A stretch of 64,000 bases of DNA from Leptospira koniambonensis (GTDB lineage: Bacteria > Spirochaetota > Leptospiria > Leptospirales > Leptospiraceae): NCBI RefSeq assembly GCF_004769555.1, contig NZ_RQFY01000001.1, forward strand, positions 124,001-188,000, written 5' to 3'. The position numbers were made by a program, and so were the translations under genes. Positions within the stretch are counted from its first letter, which is position 1. The number at the start of each line of letters is the position of its first letter. This document shows, piece after piece, positions 10,881 through 20,094 of this stretch. A model generated the notes under the pieces. That model was not told the origin of the DNA and did no database searches. It saw nothing but the letters and a program-made list of their open reading frames with translations.

Positions 10881-10956
10881 TCGCAAAGGCGCAAAGATAA
10901 GAAGATATTGTTTCGAAATTTCTGAAATAACCTTCTGAACTTTGCGGCTTCGCGTG
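10881..10956. repeat. dispersed palindromic repeat, copy A
   Basis: The arms CGCAAAGGCGCAAAG (10882-10896) and CTTTGCGGCTTCGCG (10940-10954) pair at 13 of 15 positions around a 43-base spacer. The 17-mer CTTTGCGGCTTCGCGTG (10940-10956) recurs exactly at 41370-41386. It sits between the convergent glpD and rpoD genes. Confidence 0.75.
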
Positions 10957-10975
10957 CAAAACTCTCTCTCGTCTC

Positions 10976-12742
<1,767 letters not shown>

Positions 12743-12757
12743 TCTGCGGTCCCCTAT

Positions 12758-14548
12758 CTATCTTACGCCCGAGTTTTCATTACGGATAAATTCCAATAAT
12801 TTTGATTTCTCGGTCTTATAATATGCCAGTTTAGTAAAATGTTCGGGATCATCCATTGGTGAACCCGAATCCAACTCTTCCATTCTCTTATCGATCACGA
12901 AAAGTTTCTGTTGATTTAATAATCCTTTAAATACCTTCACAGAATCTTCAGGACTCATATCCGCTTCTGAGATCAGAAAAGGAGCTATGGATTCCTTAAA
13001 TTCGTTTGGGATCTCTGAAGAAATAACGGAAGCAGGAGAAACTTCTTCCTCGCTTGCGTATCTCGTATATATAAAGTCCCATAAAAACGCACTTTTAGAG
13101 TCCAAGAATTCCAACCCGGATAATTCTTCGGAAAAACGGAATAAATGATTAGCCTTCACGAGTAAGGCAATGATCTCTCTTTCGCATTTTTCCGCAGGAT
13201 TCGGGCCTGATACACGTTTGGCGGATTTATCCTTATTATTATCGGACCCTGGAGAGGCAAACTTGGCTCCTCCACCCTTATAATCTCGTAAAACTGCATC
13301 CATACTGATCCCAAGCCTTCTTGCTCCGAGACCTAGAAAAAACTCCTTGTCGGAGTCCCGATTGAACCCTTTCAGGAATTGGTATAAATTATCCAATGCC
13401 CTTCTTTTCTTTTCAGGAAGAGCTCGAGAATCCGCCTTATCCAAAAGTTCTTCCACAACAAAGGAAGAAGCTGGGATTTGGTTCTCCAAAAGTTTATGCA
13501 ATTCTTGGCGGTTCAATTCTTTAGAAAGATCGAAAGGATCCTTTCCTTCCGGCAATAATATAACAAAACAATCTAAGCCTTCTTTCAGGCAAAGTTCCGC
13601 TGCGTGAAGTGCGCCCTTTCTACCCGCGGAGTCCCCGTCCAAAACCAAAAGGAATTTGTCGGAGAACTTCTTCATGGTCCGGATATGATTTTCAGTTACT
13701 GCGGTTCCCATACATGCAACTGTATTTTCCAAGCCCTTATCTACGAGACCGATCACATCCAAATATCCCTCCACTAAAATTGAGGTTCTGGATTTCTGGA
13801 TGGATTCTTTTGCCTGGTGAAGATGATAAAATGTTCTTCCTTTATCAAAAATGGAAGAAGCTGGACTGTTCACATATTTAGACTCTTTTCCTGGGCCTAA
13901 AATTCTTCCTGAAAATGCGATTACTCTGCCAGAAAGATCGAAAACAGGGAACATGATCCGATCTCTGAAAAAATCATAAGGTTCTTTTCCCTTTTCGGAT
14001 TCACGGATAAGGCCCACTTCTAGAGCGGCCTTGATTTCTTCTTTAGTGTTAAAAACTTTTCCGGTTAAATGATTAAATCCGCCCGGAGCATAACCAAGTT
14101 GGAAAGATTTTTGGATCTCATCTCCAAGATCTCTTGAATTCAAATATTCTCTTGCAGCAAGACCCTGTGGTCCTCGCAGATTTTCTTGGAAGAAAATTAG
14201 AGCCTTCTTATTTACTTTGTATAGAAGTTCAGTTCTTTCTACTTCTTCTTTTGCTTTTTCTTGGATTGGAATTCCTGAATACTCAGAAAGAATTTCTTTC
14301 GCTCTTTGGAAATCCACTCTTTCGTAACTCATTACGAATTGGAATAGATCTCCAGATGCTTTACATCCAAAACAATGATAGAATTGTTTATCTACTGAAA
14401 CATTAAAAGAAGGAGATTTCTCTTGGTGGAATGGACATAGGCCCACCATATTTCTCCCTCTTTTTTGTAAGGGTACAAATCGACTAATGAAACTTTCGAT
14501 GGGAACTTCCCTACGAATACGGTCGATAAATTCCCTTTGGAACTGCAA
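12758..14548 (-). CDS. dnaG: DNA primase
   Basis: Primase makes RNA primers for DNA replication. The N-terminal CHC2 zinc finger is visible (CPFHQEKSPSF, then YHCFGC, about residues 38-64), followed by the catalytic core with a TOPRIM fold (SILVEGYLDV and the acidic LVLDGDSAG near 310) and a C-terminal helicase-interaction region. Its length of 596 residues is normal. The start is a TTG at 14548, which gives the family-typical beginning with EFIDRIRREVPIE; no closer ATG exists. The gene lies 10 bases after yqeY and 15 before rpoD in one operon. Confidence 0.97.
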   Translation of the reverse strand: MQFQREFIDRIRREVPIESFISRFVPLQKRGRNMVGLCPFHQEKSPSFNVSVDKQFYHCFGCKASGDLFQFVMSYERVDFQRAKEILSEYSGIPIQEKAKEEVERTELLYKVNKKALIFFQENLRGPQGLAAREYLNSRDLGDEIQKSFQLGYAPGGFNHLTGKVFNTKEEIKAALEVGLIRESEKGKEPYDFFRDRIMFPVFDLSGRVIAFSGRILGPGKESKYVNSPASSIFDKGRTFYHLHQAKESIQKSRTSILVEGYLDVIGLVDKGLENTVACMGTAVTENHIRTMKKFSDKFLLVLDGDSAGRKGALHAAELCLKEGLDCFVILLPEGKDPFDLSKELNRQELHKLLENQIPASSFVVEELLDKADSRALPEKKRRALDNLYQFLKGFNRDSDKEFFLGLGARRLGISMDAVLRDYKGGGAKFASPGSDNNKDKSAKRVSGPNPAEKCEREIIALLVKANHLFRFSEELSGLEFLDSKSAFLWDFIYTRYASEEEVSPASVISSEIPNEFKESIAPFLISEADMSPEDSVKVFKGLLNQQKLFVIDKRMEELDSGSPMDDPEHFTKLAYYKTEKSKLLEFIRNENSGVR

Positions 14549-14558
14549 GGTAACCCGC

Positions 14559-15008
14559 TTAGGAAAGTTTAGATTTTACGATCGCAGAAACCTTTGATCC
14601 GTCTATGTTCGCGCCCTTAAACTCAGCCATAACTTTTCCCATAACCTTTCCTATGTCTTTGGGTCCGGAAGCTCCGAGTTCTATGACGAATTTTTCTACA
14701 GCGGCGATGATTTGATCTTCAGGCACATCAGGTGGAAGATATGATTTTAAAACTTCGGCTTCACCCTTTTCTTTATCCGCGAGATCATTACGATTTGCTT
14801 TTTCGTACATCTGGATTGCATCAGTACGTTTCACGTAGCTTCGTTTGATCAATACGATGACTTGCTCATCGTTCAATTCCTGGGCTCCGTTTTTCGTAAG
14901 CTCGTATTGGATATCAGCCTTGAGTAGGCGTAAGGTGGAGAGAAGAGGCTCCTGTTTTGCTTTCATGGCCTCTTTCAGGTCGGTATTAATTTTTAATTGC
15001 AGGGACAT
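14559..15008 (-). CDS. yqeY: GatB/YqeY-domain protein
   Basis: This 149-residue protein is of the YqeY family, which resembles the tail domain of the GatB subunit of the tRNA-dependent amidotransferase. It carries the recognisable segments ALKEA-like KINTDLKEAMKAK at the start, LRLLKADIQYE, the central YLPPDVPEDQI and GPKDIGKVMGKVMAEFKG near the end. Its exact role is unsettled, although a link to tRNA metabolism is usually proposed. It is commonly found between rpsU and dnaG in many bacteria, as here, and this fits coordinated expression of translation, replication and transcription proteins. Confidence 0.92.
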   Translation of the reverse strand: MSLQLKINTDLKEAMKAKQEPLLSTLRLLKADIQYELTKNGAQELNDEQVIVLIKRSYVKRTDAIQMYEKANRNDLADKEKGEAEVLKSYLPPDVPEDQIIAAVEKFVIELGASGPKDIGKVMGKVMAEFKGANIDGSKVSAIVKSKLS

Positions 15009-15047
15009 GCCCGTTCCCCTATTCTCTTAGGAACCTAAGACCGGGGA

Positions 15048-15257
15048 TTAACCGCGGTCTTTACGGGAGAAGAGACGTTTTTTCTTTTCTAACTTGCGTT
15101 TTGCGGATTCTAAAGCCTTTTTCTTTTTGATGCTAGGCTTTTCGTAGAATTCACGTCTTTTGATCTCGCTCATGATTCCGGCGTTAGCGCAATCTCTCTT
15201 AAAACGTTTGAGAGCGGATTCGATGGACTCGCCTTCCTTTACAATGATTCCTACCAT
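15048..15257 (-). CDS. rpsU: 30S ribosomal protein S21
   Basis: The 69-residue basic protein begins with MVGIIVKEGESIESALKRF and ends in a Lys/Arg-rich helix, which is the S21 pattern. The open frame extends 35 codons further upstream, but the extra part is hydrophobic and unlike S21. The ATG at 15257 has the Shine-Dalgarno AGGAGA about ten bases before it, so it is the real start. S21 takes part in translation initiation on the 30S subunit. It is the first gene of the macromolecular synthesis operon, and its promoter region lies just upstream at 15379-15407. Confidence 0.96.
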   Translation of the reverse strand: MVGIIVKEGESIESALKRFKRDCANAGIMSEIKRREFYEKPSIKKKKALESAKRKLEKKKRLFSRKDRG

Positions 15258-15378
15258 TCGGTGGATTTCTCCTGTTTGGATTGTTTTAGGACCGGATAAA
15301 CAATATCGCAAAAAAACGATACCGACCATTGCAAATAGCAAAGGTCCGGAGTCTGGGGACAAAGTACCCCGTATTTAC

Positions 15379-15407
15379 TAATTTCTGTTGACTGGGTTGG
15401 AAGTCAA
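15379..15407 (-). promoter_or_regulatory. putative promoter of the rpsU-yqeY-dnaG-rpoD operon
   Basis: Read on the minus strand, the -35 box TTGACT (15407-15402) is followed after 17 bases by AAATTA (15384-15379). The -35 is good and the -10 is weak. Its position 120-150 bases upstream of rpsU is sensible. The arm of a 10-base inverted repeat touches the -35 box. Confidence 0.4.
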
Positions 15408-15460
15408 GGTCATTTGGCCAATTTTCTGGCCCGAAACTTAGAAAACCCCAAAATGACCTT
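15406..15460. repeat. 10-base perfect inverted repeat over operon promoter
   Basis: AAGGTCATTT (15406-15415) and AAATGACCTT (15451-15460) are perfect reverse complements 35 bases apart. One arm overlaps the putative -35 box of the rpsU operon. The other overlaps the end of the neighbouring membrane-protein gene. It could be an operator pair or a weak terminator. Confidence 0.5.
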
Positions 15461-15923
15461 ATATGGTCAAAATGGAGGTCCAGTTATACCCGTATAAACC
15501 GAGTATGACCCCAATCCCAACCCCGTAAATCAAATGTCCGAATACGTGAGCCGCCGCAACACTGATCCCTGCTTCTCTAAACTGTTCTAAGGGGTGATTT
15601 CTGGCTACTAGTACTACTAAAAGGAATCCTACCAAATATCCATGGAAGAATCCAACTGCCCCTCCAGTTACAATAGAAGCGATCAATATATGGGGAGCCA
15701 GACTGATCAGGATTGCATATGGAAATGCAAATATAATCCCAATGACAATATGAGTGATTATCCCAGGGACTAAGGCTTTACTCATATCCTTTGTGAAAAA
15801 ACTTCCTACGGCTCGGATCATATCTGCATTTACAGATCCTGCGTAATGAATGGACCACATGGAAAGGGACATACAAATGGTTCCGACAAAACCGGCCACG
15901 AAGATCAATCCTATTGCTTCCAT
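15459..15923 (-). CDS. small integral membrane protein, unknown function
   Basis: The 154-residue protein is very hydrophobic with about four membrane helices (about 4-24, 52-75, 80-105 and 122-146). It contains histidines at or near helix borders (MWSIHYAG, FFHGYLVG, AAAHVFGHLIYG). These could bind a metal or heme, but I do not recognise the family and this is only an observation. The ATG at 15923 has a strong Shine-Dalgarno, GGAGG. It is followed by the rpsU promoter region rather than being cotranscribed without a break. It has no obvious functional tie to its neighbours. Confidence 0.75.
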   Translation of the reverse strand: MEAIGLIFVAGFVGTICMSLSMWSIHYAGSVNADMIRAVGSFFTKDMSKALVPGIITHIVIGIIFAFPYAILISLAPHILIASIVTGGAVGFFHGYLVGFLLVVLVARNHPLEQFREAGISVAAAHVFGHLIYGVGIGVILGLYGYNWTSILTI

Positions 15924-15990
15924 AATTCCTCCGCTCGCGGGAGAAAATTGTAGTCTAGAAAATTAAGTCGGACAAGAACTAAAGATTGGT

Positions 15991-16206
15991 TTAAGCAGCA
16001 AAAAAATCTGCTTTTTGGATGGTAGAAATTTCTATTTCCGCTTCTATTCCGAAATCGCCGTTTTTGATCACTACGTCACCGTTCATTTTTCTATTTTTAT
16101 CTAGCTCTATCACGGTTCCGTCTTTTAGGGTGAGAATGATATCTATACCTCGATAGCTGATATAACGTTCCAAGGTGGCTTTAAATTGTTTTGCCTTGTC
16201 TTTCAT
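15991..16206 (-). CDS. small conserved-looking protein, unknown function
   Basis: This is a 71-residue soluble protein. After a basic helical start (MKDKAKQFKATLERYISYRG), it consists of alternating short strands (IDIILTLKDGTVIELDK, GDVVIKNG, GIEAEIEIS), suggesting a small beta-rich fold. A TTG four codons further upstream would also be open, but the ATG at 16206 has a GGGGGAG Shine-Dalgarno a few bases before it, so I prefer the ATG. No membrane segment or signal is present, and the family is not recognised. Confidence 0.65.
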   Translation of the reverse strand: MKDKAKQFKATLERYISYRGIDIILTLKDGTVIELDKNRKMNGDVVIKNGDFGIEAEIEISTIQKADFFAA

Positions 16207-16288
16207 CTTCTCCCCCAATACGTTTTAATTTACGGTACAACTGTTCATTTTCACGAGAGGGTTTTTTAGTAGAGATCTAATTTATTTT

Positions 16289-16424
16289 CGCACGGAGCTC
16301 GCAGAGAATGCGGATAAAAAAAGGAAGAAGATACACAAACAAGTAGTACTTCCTCTGCGTCTTAGCGGCTCTGCGTGAGAAAAAAATTAATAGAATTGGC
16401 ACGCAGAGGCGCCGAGCCGCAGAG
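16289..16424. repeat. dispersed palindromic repeat, copy B (compound)
   Basis: Three arms occur in a row: 16289-16306 (CGCACGGAGCTCGCAGAG), 16353-16377 and 16400-16424. The last two are inverted copies matching at 21 of 25 positions with a 22-base spacer. The first arm matches an arm of copy C at 16 of 18 positions. It fills most of the 232-base gap between two minus-strand genes. Confidence 0.75.
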
Positions 16425-16438
16425 AGTTATTAATGTAA

Positions 16439-16861
16439 TTAGAAATGTGCTTTGAGCAGTTTATCATAGACTGGTTGGAAGGAATCCAGAGGTTCTGTGA
16501 TCTCTAAAAAGCGGATCTCGTAATCAATAATCAGATGATTCACTTGAAATATCACTTCGTCGAATCTGCTTTTAACAATATCCAATCTACAATCAGGGCA
16601 AAAAGTTAAGAAGGATCTGGAATTCAAAACGTAAAGTTTATCGTACGGACGAAGATGGGCCTGGATAACTGATTTTAATTCTTCTACAATTTCGCCTGAT
16701 TTTTGTTCTCCAAGTAGTTTGAAATACTGGGAAAGATCCTGGAAATAAAAATGGGTCAGTACCATTTCAGTGCTGAGTGAATTTTTAACATCACGTAAGA
16801 ACTGGTTCGTAAATTCTTCGAACACATCCGGGATAGGCTCTTTCTGATTCGTTGTTTCCAT
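16439..16861 (-). CDS. stand-alone degenerate GGDEF-like domain
   Basis: The 140-residue protein has the strand-helix order of a diguanylate-cyclase (GGDEF) domain: a strand VLTHFYFQDLSQYFKLLGEQ, a helix GEIVEELKSVIQAHL, a strand YDKLYVL, then NSRSFLTFCP where R-x-GGDEF-x-x-x-x-P normally stands, and a C-terminal EIRFLEI strand. The signature residues are lost, so it should not make cyclic di-GMP. It may bind nucleotide or act as a protein-interaction module. It is soluble with no other domain. The fold assignment is inference from pattern and would need a profile search. Its C-terminus is followed by copy B of the dispersed repeat. Confidence 0.6.
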   Translation of the reverse strand: METTNQKEPIPDVFEEFTNQFLRDVKNSLSTEMVLTHFYFQDLSQYFKLLGEQKSGEIVEELKSVIQAHLRPYDKLYVLNSRSFLTFCPDCRLDIVKSRFDEVIFQVNHLIIDYEIRFLEITEPLDSFQPVYDKLLKAHF

Positions 16862-16979
16862 CTCTTATTGAAATATCGACATAGAAAGGTGGCAAAAGTC
16901 TAACTTTTTCGAAAGAAGGAAACCTGCTCATTATATAAAACGTTACAAAATGTGGCCTGAAAGTTCCGAGAAATCAGAC

Positions 16980-17008
16980 TTGTCAACCTGCCCAGGAGCG
17001 ATTTTATA
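16980..17008 (+). promoter_or_regulatory. putative fbp promoter
   Basis: TTGTCA (16980-16985) is followed after 17 bases by TTTATA (17003-17008). The AT-rich -10 region and its position about 40 bases before the fbp start make it a plausible sigma-70 promoter. Confidence 0.45.
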
Positions 17009-17044
17009 TCCGGTATAGCCTAAAAGCTAAAAGGAGAACAAGTC

Positions 17045-18064
17045 GTGAGCGCCCACCCTACACAATTAATGAGTCTTTCCCAATATTTGATCGAGGAACA
17101 ACTCAAACTTCCGCAAGCTACCGGGGATTTTACGGCACTCATGAGCCATCTCGTATACGCCGCAAAAGTTGTTTCTAGAGAAGTTAGAAAAGCTGGTCTT
17201 TTAGAAAATATCTTAGGTGCAACAGACCAAACGAATGTCCAGGGCGAAACAGTCATGAAACTGGATGAATACGCGGATAAAATTTTCACTCATACACTTA
17301 CCCGCTGCGGACACTTATGTGTAATGGGAAGCGAGGAACAAGAAGATGTTATTACAATCCCAACAGGTTATAAGATCGGAAAATATACGATCGCTATAGA
17401 TCCTTTGGACGGTTCTTCGAATATTGATGCAAACGTTTCTATCGGTACTATTTTTTCAGTTCATTTAAGAACTTCTCCGCAAGGAACTCCTGGAACTAAG
17501 GAAGATCTTTTGCAAAAAGGATCTAAACAAAGAGCTGCAGGATATATCGTTTACGGATCTTCTACAATGCTTGTTCTATGCGTTGGAAAGGGAGTCTCTG
17601 GTTTTACATTAGATCCATCTTGCGGAGAATTTATTCTTTCTCACCCAGAAATGAAAATGCCTGAGTCTGGCGGGATCTATTCTATCAACGAAGGTAATTA
17701 TGATTATTGGTCGGATGAGGTGAAAAACTATATCCGAAACATCAAGTCAATCGAAGGCGGACGTAAACCTCAATCTCTTCGTTATATTGGTTCCCTTGTT
17801 GCGGATTTCCATAGAAACCTATTAAAAGGTGGGATCTTCTTATATCCAAACGATACTAAATCTTCTAAATATCCAAAAGGAAAACTCAGACTTTTATATG
17901 AAGTTGCACCAATGGCTCTCATTGCGGAACAAGCAGGTGGAATGGCAGTTACTGTAGAAGGTAAAAGAATTTTGGATCTTGAACCAGAAGAGCTACATGA
18001 AAGAACTACATTTGTAGTTGGTTCCAAAAAAGAAGTGGAGCATTTCTTAACCTTTATAAAATAA
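17045..18064 (+). CDS. fbp: fructose-1,6-bisphosphatase, class I
   Basis: The enzyme converts fructose 1,6-bisphosphate to fructose 6-phosphate in gluconeogenesis. This matters in Leptospira, which live on fatty acids and do not use sugars as main carbon source. The class I signature IDPLDGSSN (about residues 118-126) with the metal-binding Asp and Glu residues (MGSEEQ upstream) is present, and the C-terminal KGKLRLLYEVAPMALIAEQAGG is the substrate-site block. At 339 residues it has the normal length. The start is a GTG at 17045 with the Shine-Dalgarno AAGGAGAA in front. It appears to be a single-gene unit ending at a stem-loop. Confidence 0.97.
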   Translation: MSAHPTQLMSLSQYLIEEQLKLPQATGDFTALMSHLVYAAKVVSREVRKAGLLENILGATDQTNVQGETVMKLDEYADKIFTHTLTRCGHLCVMGSEEQEDVITIPTGYKIGKYTIAIDPLDGSSNIDANVSIGTIFSVHLRTSPQGTPGTKEDLLQKGSKQRAAGYIVYGSSTMLVLCVGKGVSGFTLDPSCGEFILSHPEMKMPESGGIYSINEGNYDYWSDEVKNYIRNIKSIEGGRKPQSLRYIGSLVADFHRNLLKGGIFLYPNDTKSSKYPKGKLRLLYEVAPMALIAEQAGGMAVTVEGKRILDLEPEELHERTTFVVGSKKEVEHFLTFIK

Positions 18065-18076
18065 TAATATACCTTC

Positions 18077-18115
18077 GCGGATCTTCTTTATCTGCTTCGC
18101 AGGCAGAAGGTCCGC
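18077..18115 (+). terminator. stem-loop after fbp
   Basis: GCGGATCTTCT (18077-18087) pairs with AGAAGGTCCGC (18105-18115) at 10 of 11 positions around a 17-base loop that itself holds a small CTGC/GCAG hairpin. No U-tract follows directly, so termination is likely but not certain. Confidence 0.55.
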
Positions 18116-18384
18116 TATCAATAAGCCTTCTGCTCTTCTTGCTCCCCTTCTCTTTCAAACTTCCTCTCAAAATCACTCCAAAAATAAGCGCTTAATTTTT
18201 ACTTATATTTTTTACCTTCTCTTACTTTACATAAAGAAGACTTACATCTCATTTTGCATTCTTCTTATATATTATGTTTTAATAATAAACAAAAATATCA
18301 TGAAATTATTTTAGCGCTTGCTACAATAATTTGGGCAGATAAATCTGTGGGTGTTCGAAGTAGAAACAAGGTATTTTGAAAGAA
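18116..18384. other. AT-rich non-coding stretch before cytolysin-like gene
   Basis: No gene is seen in this 269-base gap, nor in the wider fbp to lipoprotein interval of 320 bases apart from the stem-loop. It contains a perfect 10-base palindrome TAAGCGCTTA (18186-18195), and the core AGCGCTT recurs near 18314. The region is unusually T-rich on the plus strand up to about 18300. It must hold the promoter and any control sites of the downstream lipoprotein gene, but no consensus promoter stands out. Confidence 0.5.
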
Positions 18385-20037
18385 ATGAAGATAGTGAAAA
18401 ATTGGATCAAACCTTCCGTAGCTGTGGTTTTAACTGCAGGATACTTAATGAGTTGTTCCCCAAATAAATCCAACTTAAGCGGGTTATTGGGTCTTTTAGG
18501 AGGCTCAGACTCATCTAAACATGTAGAAGAAACAGGCCCTGGAGCAGTTAAAATTGCGGATGCTGGTTCCTTATACACAGAACCGTCCTACGGACAGGCC
18601 CTCTCTTCTTCCAGTAAGGAAGCAATTACTCCTTTTCCAGCAGGTATCCCAGTCCCGGACTCTAAGACCGGTCATTATGCATGTACCACTACAAAGTGGG
18701 GAGCTTCCGAAGTAAGAAGTCTTGTGGACAGAGCGATCCTGAACCAAGGCTCAGAGGTTCTTTATCCTGGTGCAGTATTACAAGGTAAGTTTTTGGAAGC
18801 AGGAGGTTATACTCCAGTTACTATTCCAAGATCAGGCGGTAAAATTTTCCTAACCGGTTTGAAACTTTCTCCTAATGCGATCTACTCCAAGGAATTACCT
18901 CAGGTTAGCGCATCTAATATCCAACAAGGGATCCAAGATATTCTATCAACAGATGTTGTAGGAACCGCGGCAGACGCTTCTTTTAGCGTAGAGCAAGTTT
19001 ATAACGAAAATCATCTCTTATTCAATCTTGGATTGGATGCTCGTTTTTCTGATGTTGGTCTGAAGGTTAGCCTAGGGATAGACAATCTTGGCAAAAAGAA
19101 TTACATCCTAATGAAGTTCACCCAGAAATTCTACGACGTAAACTTCGAAGATCCTACTCTTTCTACTTCTGTATTTAGAGATGGAGCTAATTTCCAAGAT
19201 CCAGAAGGACAAATTTCTGCGAATAATCCTCCATTATATGTTTCTAAAGTATCTTATGGAAGAGCAGTTTATTTCCTTTTGGAATCTGAATACACAGCTC
19301 TCCAAGTTAAAACAGCATTAGAAGTTGCTTGGGATCCAGGAATTCTTTCTGCGGTTTCTCCAGTTCCTCCAATAGGCGGAGAAGTATCCGTTACTCATGA
19401 GCAGGTTTTGGACAGAACTAGAATTGCTTATTTCGTGAGAGGTGGAAATGCAGGTTTGGCTTTAGCTCCAATCAGCGCTGCGGACTCTGCTACACCTGGA
19501 AGTATGTACCAAGCTATTCGTAATTTTTTAGCAAATCCGGAAGCAGCAAACTATTCTGCTGCAAATCCTGGAGTTCCTATCGCTTATACATTGAACTATC
19601 TGAAAGACAGATCTGTGGCTAAAATGAGTTACACTACAGTGTATGACCAAAGAGATTGTGAAGCAACTTATTCAGAAAATCCTCAAGTATTCACTGCGAA
19701 ACTTGGAAAAGTGGATGATAAGGTCCGTTTCCTAATGGATGGACAAGAGTTCTTTTCTACAAATCCAGAAGCAGATGTTTATACAGGACCTGAGATCAAT
19801 TTGAATAATGCAATGAGTGTTGGTTCAGAGCATGAATTCACAGTGGAATTGTATAACTCGAATTGTTTCGGAACTGCTTTGGATATAGATCTAAAGCTGA
19901 ATGGAACTGTATTAAGGACACGTAGCCTAAACAGAAGTATAAGCACCTGCGGAAAGCAGTTAACTTATAAATACAAACTGAATAAGATTACTGGTGCTTG
20001 GTCCATTATAGAAGAGAACGAAACAGCAGAAATGTAA
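18385..20037 (+). CDS. lipoprotein with cholesterol-dependent-cytolysin (thiol-activated cytolysin) core
   Basis: This is a 550-residue lipoprotein: basic start, hydrophobic segment, and a spirochaete-type lipobox LMSC with Cys24. Residues of about 105-425 follow the core of the CDC pore-forming toxins in order. YPGAVL (127-132) matches the YPGAL of CDCs. A block ending in KFTQKFYDV (244-252) matches YKQIFYTV. VSKVSYGRAVYFLLES (286-301) matches VSNVAYGRTIYVKLET. A double glycine in YFVRGGNAG matches VVLGGDAQ, and PIAYTLNYLKDRSVA (398-412) matches PISYTSVFLKDNSVA. The last 125 residues differ: no tryptophan-rich undecapeptide (ECTGLAWEWWR) and no clear Thr-Leu pair, so cholesterol binding is doubtful. 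The start is the ATG at 18385 or a TTG three codons upstream; Shine-Dalgarno support is weak for both. CDC comparisons are from memory. Confidence 0.82.
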   Translation: MKIVKNWIKPSVAVVLTAGYLMSCSPNKSNLSGLLGLLGGSDSSKHVEETGPGAVKIADAGSLYTEPSYGQALSSSSKEAITPFPAGIPVPDSKTGHYACTTTKWGASEVRSLVDRAILNQGSEVLYPGAVLQGKFLEAGGYTPVTIPRSGGKIFLTGLKLSPNAIYSKELPQVSASNIQQGIQDILSTDVVGTAADASFSVEQVYNENHLLFNLGLDARFSDVGLKVSLGIDNLGKKNYILMKFTQKFYDVNFEDPTLSTSVFRDGANFQDPEGQISANNPPLYVSKVSYGRAVYFLLESEYTALQVKTALEVAWDPGILSAVSPVPPIGGEVSVTHEQVLDRTRIAYFVRGGNAGLALAPISAADSATPGSMYQAIRNFLANPEAANYSAANPGVPIAYTLNYLKDRSVAKMSYTTVYDQRDCEATYSENPQVFTAKLGKVDDKVRFLMDGQEFFSTNPEADVYTGPEINLNNAMSVGSEHEFTVELYNSNCFGTALDIDLKLNGTVLRTRSLNRSISTCGKQLTYKYKLNKITGAWSIIEENETAEM

Positions 20038-20057
20038 TCACTATTGCCGATCTTTCG

Positions 20058-20094
20058 GGCTTCTTCTCTAACCGGGGAAGGAGCCTTTTCTTTT
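20058..20094 (+). terminator. Rho-independent terminator of the cytolysin-like gene
   Basis: GGCTTCTTCTCT (20058-20069) pairs with GGGGAAGGAGCC (20074-20085) at 9 to 10 of 12 positions, or more with G-U pairs, followed by TTTTCTTTT. It overlaps the end of the convergent galE gene. Confidence 0.7.
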
